Positions 40,635 to 48,427 of a stretch of 64,000 nt of DNA are shown here, piece by piece. Both the position numbers and the translations under genes were made by a program. A model generated the notes under the pieces. It saw only the letters and a list, made by a program, of their open reading frames with translations, was not told the DNA's origin and made no database searches. The stretch is from Kiritimatiellia bacterium (GTDB lineage: Bacteria; Verrucomicrobiota; Kiritimatiellia; JAFGHX01). The DNA lies in the NCBI GenBank assembly GCA_016929905.1, contig JAFGHX010000447.1, positions 1-64,000 on the forward strand. Direction: 5' to 3'. Within the stretch, counting starts at the first letter, position 1, and each line of letters begins with the position of its first letter.

Positions 40635-41921
40635 TCAGTGATCGCAGATGTTGGTCCCGGTGGTCAGTGTGCCCGCTACGTACTTCTGCGCGATGGCGTC
40701 CGGTTCCTCCGCGGGCGCGCCGACAACGACGGCGATGTTTTGCTCGGTAAAGAGGCTTTGAGCGCGCATGCCCATGCCGCCCGCAATGATCACGTTCGCG
40801 CCGCGTTCGGCCAGCCATTTTGGCAAGAGCCCGGGTTGATGCTCCGGGGCCGCAACCATTTCCTTGCCGCGGATGATTTTGGCGTCCAGGTCGGCGTCGA
40901 TCAAGGCGAATTCTTCGCAATGGCCGAAATGAGCGGAAAGCCGTCCTTGTGCCACCGGTATGGCGATACGCGTCATGTTCTTGTCCTCCTCCCGTCTTGT
41001 CTCCAACACCACTGTTTCGGCGGAATCGCGCGCCGGGTCCGCGCCGCGCTCACGATCGAGAATCGGCCGGATCGCCCGTCTGAAGGCTTTGGCGGTTTCG
41101 GTCTCGGCATGGAAGGCGGCAAATGGCGTACCGGCGTCGCACGCGAGGACCAGCGCGGGGTCAATCGGAATACGGCCGAGAAACGGCACGTTCATCTCTT
41201 TGGCCATGCGTTCCGCGCCGCCGCTGTCGAAGATGTTGGTCAGTTCGCCGCACTTCGGGCAGACGAATCCGCTCATGTTCTCGATCACGCCCAGCACCGG
41301 CACGTTCAACTGGCGGCAGAACGTGATCGATTTTCGAACGTCCAGAAGCGCCAGCTCCTGAGGCGTCGTCACGATCACCGCGCCCGCCGGATCCTGGATC
41401 AGTTGGCAGACCGACAGCGGCTCGTCCCCCGTTCCCGGCGGTGAATCCACGATCAGGTAGTCGAGCTTGCCCCATTCCACGTCCTTGAGAAACTGCTTGA
41501 TGACTCCGTACTTCATCGGCCCGCGCCAGATCACCGCCGCATCACGGCCTTGAAGCAGGAAGCCGATGGACATCACCTTCAGATTGCCGTCAAAGGGGAC
41601 CGGAAGCAACGCCTCGCCGGTGCCTTCGACGCGGCTGTCCTCCAGGTTGAGCAGTCGCGGGATACTGGGGCCGTGAATATCCACATCGAGCAACCCGACG
41701 GTCTTGCCTTCCCGCGCGAGCGTCACGGCCAGATTGACGGCAACGGTGCTCTTGCCGACGCCGCCTTTGCCGGAAAGCACCATGATCTTGTGCTTGATCT
41801 CGCACAGGCGCCGCATGAGCTGCTGGCGCTCGATGAATTGGTCCAGCTTCTCGCCGGGCAATTGCGTCTTCGACGAGCAGCTCGCGTCGGAGCAGGAGTC
41901 GCAGGTCTTCTTGTCGGTCAT
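40635..41921 (-). CDS. Mrp/NBP35-type P-loop ATPase fused to a NifX-like domain (MrpORP)
   Basis: A 428-residue fusion. Residues 45-300 are an Mrp-type Fe-S cluster carrier ATPase: deviant Walker A LSGKGGVGKST (residues 49-59), LLDVDIHGPSIPRLL, VDSPPGTGDEPL and the cluster-binding pair VCPKC near residue 222. Residues 316-428 are a dinitrogenase Fe-Mo-cofactor-type (NifX/NafY) domain (TRIAIPVAQGRLSAHFGHCEEF). This architecture is known as MrpORP in sulfate reducers, where orange-protein complexes bind a Mo-Cu-sulfide cluster. An extra Cys-rich N-terminus (CDSCSDASC) is present. The start at 41921 follows AAGGACAATT. An in-frame ATG at 40976 has its own GGGAGGAGG site and could produce the free NifX domain. 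Confidence 0.92.
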   Translation of the reverse strand: MTDKKTCDSCSDASCSSKTQLPGEKLDQFIERQQLMRRLCEIKHKIMVLSGKGGVGKSTVAVNLAVTLAREGKTVGLLDVDIHGPSIPRLLNLEDSRVEGTGEALLPVPFDGNLKVMSIGFLLQGRDAAVIWRGPMKYGVIKQFLKDVEWGKLDYLIVDSPPGTGDEPLSVCQLIQDPAGAVIVTTPQELALLDVRKSITFCRQLNVPVLGVIENMSGFVCPKCGELTNIFDSGGAERMAKEMNVPFLGRIPIDPALVLACDAGTPFAAFHAETETAKAFRRAIRPILDRERGADPARDSAETVVLETRREEDKNMTRIAIPVAQGRLSAHFGHCEEFALIDADLDAKIIRGKEMVAAPEHQPGLLPKWLAERGANVIIAGGMGMRAQSLFTEQNIAVVVGAPAEEPDAIAQKYVAGTLTTGTNICDH

Positions 41922-41957
41922 CGAATTGTCCTTCCGGTATGGCGCGTGCCATCCCTC

Positions 41958-42326
41958 TCATACACTGCCGAAGTGTGCGTCGACGTTCGCGTCGTCGGCC
42001 TTCTTCAACGCCCCGGTCTGAAAAGCGCCTATGGCTTCCTTGACGGTGCCGGTCGCCTCCTGGTAGATGGCGATGCCCCCGGCCCTCAGCGTCGCGAACG
42101 CTTTCGGTCCGCAATGTCCCGTAATCACGGCCGCCGCGCCCAGTTCGACAACCTTTTGCCCGGCCTGGACGCCGGCGCCCTGCGCGGCATTGAGATTCTG
42201 CTTGTTGTCGTGAGCGGACCATTGCCCCGTTTCCGTATCGTAGAGAATGAAATACCGAGCCCGCCCGAACCGCTGGTCAACAGGCGAATCAACCGTCTCT
42301 CCGATCGATGTCACAACAACCTGCAT
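41958..42326 (-). CDS. NifX/NifB-type cofactor-binding protein
   Basis: A 122-residue protein of the dinitrogenase iron-molybdenum cofactor family (NifX, NafY, MTH1175-like). It has the RNase H-like fold signature: VVVTSIGETVDSPVDQRFGRARYFILYD, QNLNAAQGAGVQAGQKVVELGA and VITGHCGPKAFATLRAGGI. Such proteins bind preformed metal-sulfur clusters. The start at 42326 follows GGAGGAG and it lies 36 bp before the MrpORP gene. It and the next NifX-like gene resemble the stand-alone orange-protein partners of MrpORP. Confidence 0.9.
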   Translation of the reverse strand: MQVVVTSIGETVDSPVDQRFGRARYFILYDTETGQWSAHDNKQNLNAAQGAGVQAGQKVVELGAAAVITGHCGPKAFATLRAGGIAIYQEATGTVKEAIGAFQTGALKKADDANVDAHFGSV

Positions 42327-42366
42327 GTTCTCCTCCTTCGTATCCTGTCAAGCGGCAACCCAATAA

Positions 42367-42747
42367 CTACCCGTGTCTCCCTCCGCGAAAACGCCTTCGG
42401 GCCCGGCGGCCGCCCGGAGGCGCGTCAGGGTAGACGGACTTCATTCGAAGTGTCCCGCGGCGCCATTGCTCCAAGGCGGCATCAAGCGGCCCCAGCACGT
42501 TGGAGACAACCTCTATTCCGTATCCCTGCAGGGCCCCGTACAGAAACCTGTCCACTCCCGAGCAGAGCAGGACCGCCACATCCCGCCGAAGGAGTTCGTG
42601 ACCCCATGCGGCCAGAGGCCAGCCGCACGTGGAGACCACTTCCCGCTGCCCCGGCCCCACGCCCTGCTGTTCCTCCACAATCAGTTGTACTCCAGCAAAG
42701 CAGGGCGCCACCCGCCCGTCAAGACTTGTTGCCGCCACTCTCAACAC
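42367..42747 (-). CDS. NifX-like cofactor-binding protein with basic tail
   Basis: A 126-residue protein with a divergent NifX-type fold (LRVAATSLDGRVAPCFAG, VVSTCGWPLAAWGHELLRRDVAVLLCSGV, FLYGALQGYGIEVV) and an Arg/Gly-rich C-terminus. I choose GTG at 42747, which has GGGAG upstream and lies 18 bases after the predicted sigma-54 transcription start; a GTG at 42780 would precede that start. It is the first gene of the long minus-strand operon reaching the ABC ATPase. Function is inferred from its neighbours: binding or delivery of a metal-sulfur cluster. Confidence 0.78.
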   Translation of the reverse strand: MLRVAATSLDGRVAPCFAGVQLIVEEQQGVGPGQREVVSTCGWPLAAWGHELLRRDVAVLLCSGVDRFLYGALQGYGIEVVSNVLGPLDAALEQWRRGTLRMKSVYPDAPPGGRRARRRFRGGRHG

Positions 42748-42775
42748 CGTATCTCCCGGTTCCGTCAACGCTTTC

Positions 42776-42792
42776 AGCACTTACCGTGCCAA
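42776..42792 (-). promoter_or_regulatory. Sigma-54 promoter of the NifX-MrpORP operon
   Basis: The minus strand reads TTGGCACGGTAAGTGCT. The GG and GC elements are exactly 12 bases apart and nearly match the consensus TGGCACG-N4-TTGCW. The predicted start is near 42765, leaving an 18-base leader before the chosen GTG. A closely similar promoter precedes the ATPase/VWA operon, and a sigma-54 activator gene lies upstream. Confidence 0.85.
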
Positions 42793-43238
42793 CTCAACTT
42801 CAATGCCCGCGTTCCCGGCCCGAATGGACACGGAGACCTTCGAACACACCCCGAATCCAGGCATCTGCCGACTTGCCATCAGCCCAGGCCTGCGCAACGC
42901 GTCCCGGCGCGCACATTCGCCTTCAATGGCTCTTGCATAATGCAGGGCACCGGAATGGCTTCCGGGCATTCTGCCACTGGCGGAAGGACTGCAGGCGCGG
43001 AAGGGCGACGGCGGCTCCGCGCCTCCTTCCCGGCGGCACCCCGTGCCGACGGGGATATCCGGGAGTGTCCGGGCCTCCGGGGAAAGCGGCGAGCCGCCTT
43101 CGCCCAGCGGCTACGGCGGGCCAGGTACGCCGCTTTTACTTTCAAGTTCCAGGTCAGGCAGGCGACCTGTGTATGTGCAAAGAGCCGCTGACCTCTGATT
43201 TCCGACCTCTGGCCTCTGGGTGGCGGGCGAAACCCGCA
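42793..43238. other. Intergenic region upstream of the NifX operon
   Basis: This 446-bp gap should hold the activator-binding sites of the sigma-54 promoter. A stretch near 42911-42936 is weakly like the palindrome at 46834. A 62-codon minus-strand frame (42781-42969) has no clear family and conflicts with the promoter, so I do not call it. Near 43150 CAGGTC/GACCTG forms a small hairpin. Confidence 0.4.
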
Positions 43239-45566
43239 TCAGGTGGTCATGTGAAGATAGAGGCGCGGGAGGACGCGGGGCAGTTGCCGCATATCCGGAA
43301 GAATGACGAAGCGGCGTCCGGGAAACATGATTTCCATGTCCGCGCGGCTGTTTTCCTCGGTGGAGATACAGAACGTGTGGATTTCCTGTTTGCGGTTTTC
43401 TTCGCACGCCGTCCGCACGTCGTATTGCGCGTAGCGGGTCTTGGGATCGTATTCGCTGTCCATCGGCTGGCCGTCGGTAATAAGGATGATCAGGCGCTGC
43501 CTGGCGTCGATCCGCGTCAGCCTGTACCCGGAATGCCGCAAGGCGGCGCCGATCCGAGTGGAGCTCAGAGGATATGCCGCGAGGATGCGGGCCACGCAAC
43601 CCGCGTTCCATTCTTCCTCGAAGTCCTTGAACGTGTAGTACTCGCAATTCTTTCTTCCGTTACCGCTGAACCCGCAGATCGCAAAACGGTCTCCGAGCGA
43701 GGCAAGTCCGTAGGCCAGGATCAAGGCGGCCCGCTTTTCCAGTTCCACGATTTTCTGCTGGCCGCTTTCGGCGCCCGTGGAGCCGCTGATGTCGAGAAGC
43801 AGCAGCACGGCCAGATCCCGCCGGTTGATGCGGGGTTTCTCGTAGAAGTCGATTCGGGGGTGGGGTTCCATGCGGCGTTTCACCAGATAGTGAACGAGCA
43901 GATCGATATTGATCACATCGCCATCGGCGAGATACTTCTCGCGCCGCACCAGATCGGGTTTGAACCGCTCGAACACCCGGCGTATCCGCTGCGCTTCCTC
44001 GAACACGTCTTCGGGCACCGCCTGGTCCGTCATTTGGCGGGGCGGGATCTCGCGCACGACACACCAGTTCTGGTAGTAGTCGTGTTCCGCGTGATTCCAC
44101 TCGTCGTAGACGAATCCGGCCATGGCCTGCTCGGCCTGCTTTTCGCTCTGTTCCTGCTCGTCCGTTTCGTTCTCGGAATCGGCGGCCCTGGCGGCGACAC
44201 GGCCCTGCTTCTTTTCGCTCCGCTCGTCCTGCTGCCGCTTGTCGGCGGCGCTCTTCAGATCGGCAATGAGCTCGCCGGGTGGCGGCGAACTGACGGTACC
44301 CGGGTACAGGAAGTCGGGCAGGCACCTGAACGCGCGAAGCGGGTAGGCGTCTAGTCCCGAATACGCGTGAACAAGCGCGGAGACCGGCGCGTTCGAGAGA
44401 AGAGCGGCGGTATCGAAAACGTTCACCGCCCGGTCGGCGAGTCGCCACAGTGCCGCGACCTCTGCACCCGGCGCCGCCCTCGGAAGAACCGCATCGTAGA
44501 GCAGGCGGTCAGGCCCGCTCACCGCGGGTTGCGCGTCGAATTCCGTTCGCATGGCCCAATCCAGAAGGCGCACGGCCCCCGGCCACCGCGTTTTGATCCT
44601 GCGCAGAACGCGCACGTATTCCAGGATCTGGAGCAGATTCAGGCGTACCGGATCCTCGCCAACCAGATCGCGGCAGGTGGAGTACTCCGGCGCGCCGTGG
44701 ATTCGCGAGAAGCTGTTTTCAAGGAGCATGCCGGCCGCCACGACGGCCGTCAAAACATACCACTCGCGATTCCGGGCGGTACGCTCGAAATAGCGGACAC
44801 AGGCCGGCAGATAGAGCCAGCGATACAGGCAGACCATGCCGCTGCCGCGTTCGATCAGCTCGTCGGAGTCCAGACTCCCCAGATCGGAAATCTCCACCTC
44901 GTAGCCCACAAGTGCCTTGATCAGGCGAGTCAGCGCCGGCCGCACGTCTTCGAGCCGGCATTCACGGGTCAGCGCGCGAATCACATTCTCGGAACTCTTC
45001 CGTTCGACGCGCATGAATCCCAGCCCGTGCTCCTTGTTGGCCGTGAACATCCTGAGCCCCTCGGCCACGTAGAGCCGGATCTCGGCCGGGCTCAACCGTT
45101 CGGCCAGACGCCGATAGCCCTGCAGAAACGCGAAGGCCACCTCCCAGTCGATTTCCGACAGCTGGCGCAGATGGGTCATCAGACTGCGGACCTGCTCGGG
45201 ATTCTTGCCGAATCCACCGGAGCCGAGCGTCTTGAAATAGCCCATCCCGAAATACGGCTTCACCGCCGCGAAGCGGCTGCCCATCTCCGTCACATCCGAA
45301 AAGACCGCGGGCAGGTCCATCATCCACTTCGTGCGGGGATTGATGGCCATGACGAATTCCTTGAGGACGTGATCGGAGGTGCCCGTATCGGCGGATTTCA
45401 GCAGGTCGAAGAACCGATCCGTGGCCGGCCGGCGTTCGTCGCCCAGCGTCCCGTCGGAAAGCAGTTCCTCGATGGCGCTGGCGAATATCTCGCGATACCC
45501 CCAGCAGACGCTCTGAAGGGAAAAACCATGAAGACGTTCAGTCTCGTGCCGGTTCACTGTGTTCAT
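43239..45566 (-). CDS. NorD/CbbO-type von Willebrand factor A protein
   Basis: A 775-residue VWA protein. The MIDAS motif LLDISGSTG lies near residue 590, with later ILITDGQPMD completing the metal site. The region before it is helical, with a highly charged linker (about residues 440-480, Lys/Glu/Gln-rich). The layout matches NorD/CbbO/CoxE-like partners of MoxR ATPases, which together remodel or insert metal centres in target enzymes (nitric oxide reductase, Rubisco, CO dehydrogenase). The start at 45566 overlaps a methyltransferase-like fragment by ATGA. No target enzyme of the known kinds is in the window, so the client here is unknown. Confidence 0.87.
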   Translation of the reverse strand: MNTVNRHETERLHGFSLQSVCWGYREIFASAIEELLSDGTLGDERRPATDRFFDLLKSADTGTSDHVLKEFVMAINPRTKWMMDLPAVFSDVTEMGSRFAAVKPYFGMGYFKTLGSGGFGKNPEQVRSLMTHLRQLSEIDWEVAFAFLQGYRRLAERLSPAEIRLYVAEGLRMFTANKEHGLGFMRVERKSSENVIRALTRECRLEDVRPALTRLIKALVGYEVEISDLGSLDSDELIERGSGMVCLYRWLYLPACVRYFERTARNREWYVLTAVVAAGMLLENSFSRIHGAPEYSTCRDLVGEDPVRLNLLQILEYVRVLRRIKTRWPGAVRLLDWAMRTEFDAQPAVSGPDRLLYDAVLPRAAPGAEVAALWRLADRAVNVFDTAALLSNAPVSALVHAYSGLDAYPLRAFRCLPDFLYPGTVSSPPPGELIADLKSAADKRQQDERSEKKQGRVAARAADSENETDEQEQSEKQAEQAMAGFVYDEWNHAEHDYYQNWCVVREIPPRQMTDQAVPEDVFEEAQRIRRVFERFKPDLVRREKYLADGDVINIDLLVHYLVKRRMEPHPRIDFYEKPRINRRDLAVLLLLDISGSTGAESGQQKIVELEKRAALILAYGLASLGDRFAICGFSGNGRKNCEYYTFKDFEEEWNAGCVARILAAYPLSSTRIGAALRHSGYRLTRIDARQRLIILITDGQPMDSEYDPKTRYAQYDVRTACEENRKQEIHTFCISTEENSRADMEIMFPGRRFVILPDMRQLPRVLPRLYLHMTT

Positions 45567-45785
45567 TCCCGGACGCTCAGAAACGTGTAGAGCGTCTGCT
45601 TCCTGTCCGCCCTCTCAAAGAGGCCGGAGCCCCCGATGGCCGACAGGACGTCCTGCACTCGCATGTGATGGTCGCTGAAGGAGAGGCGGGCCCGCGGCTT
45701 GAGGATCCGGTGCCGCTCCCGGAGCACCGCGCCGGGATTGTCGAGGTCGTGAAACGTGTCATAGAGCAACACCCGATCAACGCTT
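45563..45785 (-). pseudogene. Truncated SAM-methyltransferase C-terminal fragment
   Basis: Between the ATPase stop and the VWA start an open frame encodes VDRVLLYDTFHDLDNPGAVL and LKPRARLSFSDHHM, the later half of a class I methyltransferase, up to KQTLYTFLSVRE. Its N-terminal half, including the SAM-binding glycine loop, is missing: the frame upstream belongs to the ATPase gene. The stop overlaps the VWA start (ATGA). A GTG at 45772 could begin translation, so it may still act as a translational coupler. I interpret it as a remnant of a deleted gene. Confidence 0.6.
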
Positions 45786-46658
45786 TCATGCGTTGCGCTC
45801 GGCCTCCGGCTCGGTGCATTCGCCGCTCGGCGCCGGGGCGCCCAGATCGCCAAAATACAGCTTCGCAATATCCGCTATCGATTCCATCACCTCCACCTCG
45901 TCCGTGAGCGTCTGGCAGATCGCGCAACGGCATGCCTCCATCGGCGAGAGGCCCTGCTTCATCAGGCGCCCGACATAGACGAGCAGCCGGGAACTGACTC
46001 CCTCCTCCAGCCCGAACCCCTTCAATTCCCGGATCTTGGACCCCATTTCGGCCAGACGCCGGCTCTCCTCGTCTGAAAGACTCGTCTCCGTGGAGATGAT
46101 TCTTGTTTCCACCTCCACCGTCGGGTGGCGGAAGATCAGACTGGCGAAACGCTGCTTCGTGGATTGCTTCAGATCCTTCACGATGCTCTGGTAGCCCGGG
46201 TTGTAGCTCAGCACCATCATGAATTTCCGGTTCGCCCGGATGACCTCGCCCGTCTTGTCGATGTAGAGGATCCGGCGGTCGTCGGTAAGGGAATGAATGA
46301 TGACGGTCGTATCCTTGCGCGCTTCGACAATCTCGTCCAGATAGCATATGCCGCCGTACCTCACAGCCAGGGTGAGAGGCCCGTCCTGCCACACGGTCTC
46401 ATCTTCCTTGAACAGGAACCGCCCAACCAGGTCGGCGGCCGTGAGGTCCTCGTGGCACGAAACCGTGATCAGAGGCAACTTCAGCATGTAGGCCATATGC
46501 TCGACGAAGCGGGTCTTGCCGCATCCCGTCGGCCCTTTGATAATCATCGGAATCTTGCTCTTGAAGGCCGCCTGAAAGATGTCTTCTTCGTCGCTCTGTG
46601 GCACGTAGTTCGGTTTGAACTCCAACCGGAATTCCTTGATGACTTCCTTGCTGTCCAT
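45786..46658 (-). CDS. MoxR/NorQ-type AAA+ ATPase
   Basis: A 290-residue AAA+ ATPase of the CbbQ/NirQ/NorQ group. Walker A is KGPTGCGKTR (about residues 41-50), followed by HEDLTAADLVGRFLFKED, Walker B GICYLDEI and the sensor segment MMVLSYNPGYQ. These ATPases work with VWA proteins as metal-insertion or activation chaperones, and the NorD-like partner follows downstream. A sigma-54 promoter lies about 100 bp upstream (predicted start 46747). I do not see a good ribosome site close to the ATG at 46658, but the N-terminus is consistent with the family. Confidence 0.9.
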   Translation of the reverse strand: MDSKEVIKEFRLEFKPNYVPQSDEEDIFQAAFKSKIPMIIKGPTGCGKTRFVEHMAYMLKLPLITVSCHEDLTAADLVGRFLFKEDETVWQDGPLTLAVRYGGICYLDEIVEARKDTTVIIHSLTDDRRILYIDKTGEVIRANRKFMMVLSYNPGYQSIVKDLKQSTKQRFASLIFRHPTVEVETRIISTETSLSDEESRRLAEMGSKIRELKGFGLEEGVSSRLLVYVGRLMKQGLSPMEACRCAICQTLTDEVEVMESIADIAKLYFGDLGAPAPSGECTEPEAERNA

Positions 46659-46757
46659 AACGGCACAACCTCTCTATCTGGCACGGCAGGCGCCGGCAAT
46701 ACGGTTCTTCCGGCAGGGGGACAGAGCCGGGCAATCGGCATGCTGAACGTGAATCAC

Positions 46758-46774
46758 AGCATTTCCCGTGCCAA
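46758..46774 (-). promoter_or_regulatory. Sigma-54 promoter of the ATPase-VWA operon
   Basis: The minus strand reads TTGGCACGGGAAATGCT, the same GG/GC spacing as the NifX operon promoter and nearly consensus. The predicted start is near 46747, about 90 bases before the ATPase start. An upstream palindrome at 46834-46865 is suitably placed for an enhancer-binding activator. Confidence 0.85.
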
Positions 46775-46833
46775 CTCATGCGGGCTTCGCCCGCAACCCA
46801 AGCAGGGCGGGCGTCACCGAAGCCTGGGCAACT

Positions 46834-46865
46834 GTCAAGATACATGCGAAGGCGTGTGTCTTGAC
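46834..46865 (-). promoter_or_regulatory. Candidate activator-binding site (UAS)
   Basis: GTCAAGATACA (46834-46844) and TGTGTCTTGAC (46855-46865) form a palindrome with one mismatch around a 10-bp centre. It lies 60-91 bp upstream of the sigma-54 promoter, the usual distance for NtrC-type enhancer sites. Confidence 0.7.
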
Positions 46866-47002
46866 GCGAAAGCCGTCTGCCTCACGGCCGCTTACGGCGG
46901 AAGACCGGGCCGGCGCCTTTGACTCGTGCAATCTGCAACGCCCCGCGGCTCGATCCTCAGCCGCCGCACAGGGGAGTTGGAACGCGAACCCCGCCCCACG
47001 CG

Positions 47003-48355
47003 CTACTTCATCCCGTAGCGTTTCATCTTGCGGTACAGCGTGCTGGGGTCTATGCCCAACTGCTTCGACGTGGCGGTGCGATTGCCGTCATTGATGAACA
47101 AGGCTTCGCGAATCGCCTTCTTCTCCAGCTCCTCCAGCGAGAGCGGGCCGGCGGTCACCCTCGAGCCCAACCTCTCGGCGAATTCCTTCGGCAAATGCGC
47201 CGGCAGAATCACCGACTGTTTGCAGAGCACGAACGCGTGTTGCATGATGTTCTCGAGTTCGCGGATGTTGCCGGGGAAATCGTGGCTCATGAGCAGGTTC
47301 AGCACGCAGTCGTCCACCGCCTCGATGCCCTTGCCCGTCTCGGCGTTCAGATGCCGCCGGAAATGGTCGATCAGGATCGGAATGTCGCAGCGCCTTTCGC
47401 GCAGCGGCGGCAGCTCAAGGCGCAGCACGTTGAGCCTGTAGTAGAGGTCTTCCCGGAACGTCCCCGTTTGCACCTTCTTCGAAAGATTCTGGTTTGTCGC
47501 CGCCACAATTCTGACATCGGCGCGGACCGGCTCCGTGCCGCCGAGCGGCTCATAGGTCTTTTCCTGCAGAACCCGCAGAAGCCGCACCTGCAAAGCCGGC
47601 GACACGTCGCTGATCTCGTCCAGGAAAAGCGTTCCGCCTTTCGCCATCTCGAATCGGCCCGGCTTGTCGTGCTTCGCATCCGTGAACGCGCCCTTCCTGT
47701 ACCCGAATAGCTCGGACTCCAGCAGTGTGTCCGGCAGCGAGCCGCAGTTGACGGCAATGAACGGCGCGTCCTTCCGCGGGCTGAGATTGTGGATCGCCCG
47801 CGCAAACAGTTCCTTGCCCGTGCCGCTCTCGCCCTCGATGAGCACGCTCACGTGGGACTCGGCGATGTCGGGCAATATGGCAAACAGCTCATGCATCTTC
47901 GGATGACGACTCACGATGTCGTGAAAGGTGTAGGACTTCTCGATCTGGCGCCGCAGTTCCTCCTCCGTGCTCAGATCGCGGAAGGTCTCGACCCCGCCGA
48001 TCAGCTCGCCTCGGGCGTCACGAAGGGCGGCCGCGCTGATGCTGACCAACACCTCCCGGCCATCCCGATCCAGAATCCTGACGGGCCGGTTGATGATGTC
48101 CTTTCCCGTCCGCTCCACTTCAGCCAGTGTGCATGAAGTCCCGCAGATCGTCGTCCTGAACACGTCGCGGCAGAACTGGCCCGTTGCCTCCTCCGCCGAG
48201 AAACCCGTGATGCGCTCCGCCGCGCGGTTGAAGAACCGAATCTTCTTGTCCCGGTCAACCGTGAACACGCCGTCTGCCACGCAGTTGAGAATCGTCTCGA
48301 GCTGCTCCCTGTCAGCCGGCGCGCCGGGTTGCTGATCGTGTCGCGTCTTCTTCAT
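47003..48355 (-). CDS. PAS-domain sigma-54-dependent transcriptional activator
   Basis: A 450-residue NtrC-family activator without a receiver domain. A PAS sensor (about residues 15-125) contains three nearby cysteines (FCRDVFRTTICGTSC). The AAA+ domain (150-380) has Walker A GESGTGKE, the sigma-54-contacting loop GAFTDA (usually GAFTGA) and Walker B GGTLFLDEI. A Fis-type helix-turn-helix closes the protein (TATSKQLGIDPSTLYRKMKRYG). It probably senses redox state or a metal centre through the PAS domain and drives the two sigma-54 promoters at 46758 and 42776. The start at 48355 follows AAGGA; its own promoter carries two palindromes. Confidence 0.92.
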   Translation of the reverse strand: MKKTRHDQQPGAPADREQLETILNCVADGVFTVDRDKKIRFFNRAAERITGFSAEEATGQFCRDVFRTTICGTSCTLAEVERTGKDIINRPVRILDRDGREVLVSISAAALRDARGELIGGVETFRDLSTEEELRRQIEKSYTFHDIVSRHPKMHELFAILPDIAESHVSVLIEGESGTGKELFARAIHNLSPRKDAPFIAVNCGSLPDTLLESELFGYRKGAFTDAKHDKPGRFEMAKGGTLFLDEISDVSPALQVRLLRVLQEKTYEPLGGTEPVRADVRIVAATNQNLSKKVQTGTFREDLYYRLNVLRLELPPLRERRCDIPILIDHFRRHLNAETGKGIEAVDDCVLNLLMSHDFPGNIRELENIMQHAFVLCKQSVILPAHLPKEFAERLGSRVTAGPLSLEELEKKAIREALFINDGNRTATSKQLGIDPSTLYRKMKRYGMK

Positions 48356-48364
48356 CCCGTCCTT

Positions 48365-48409
48365 AAGATATTGCAGTGTGCAATCCATGTCAAATTGCAA
48401 GCAGCAATT
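48365..48409 (-). promoter_or_regulatory. Promoter and operators of the sigma-54 activator gene
   Basis: On the minus strand TTGACA (48393-48388) and TATCTT (48370-48365) are exactly 17 bp apart. Two palindromes of form ATTGC-N5-GCAAT lie at 48370-48384 and 48394-48408, 24 bp centre to centre; one sits between the -35 and -10 boxes and the other just upstream of the -35. A repressor binding both would block this promoter. No candidate repressor is adjacent; autoregulation is possible. Confidence 0.75.
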
Positions 48410-48427
48410 CTCATGATGGCGGCGCCC

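Noticed and set aside
42781-42969. 62-codon minus-strand gene upstream of the NifX operon
   Set aside because: It overlaps the sigma-54 promoter, lacks a recognisable domain and a clear ribosome site.
41550-44354. Plus-strand frame of 934 codons opposite the metallocluster operon
   Set aside because: Crosses four well-supported minus-strand genes and has no recognisable domain.
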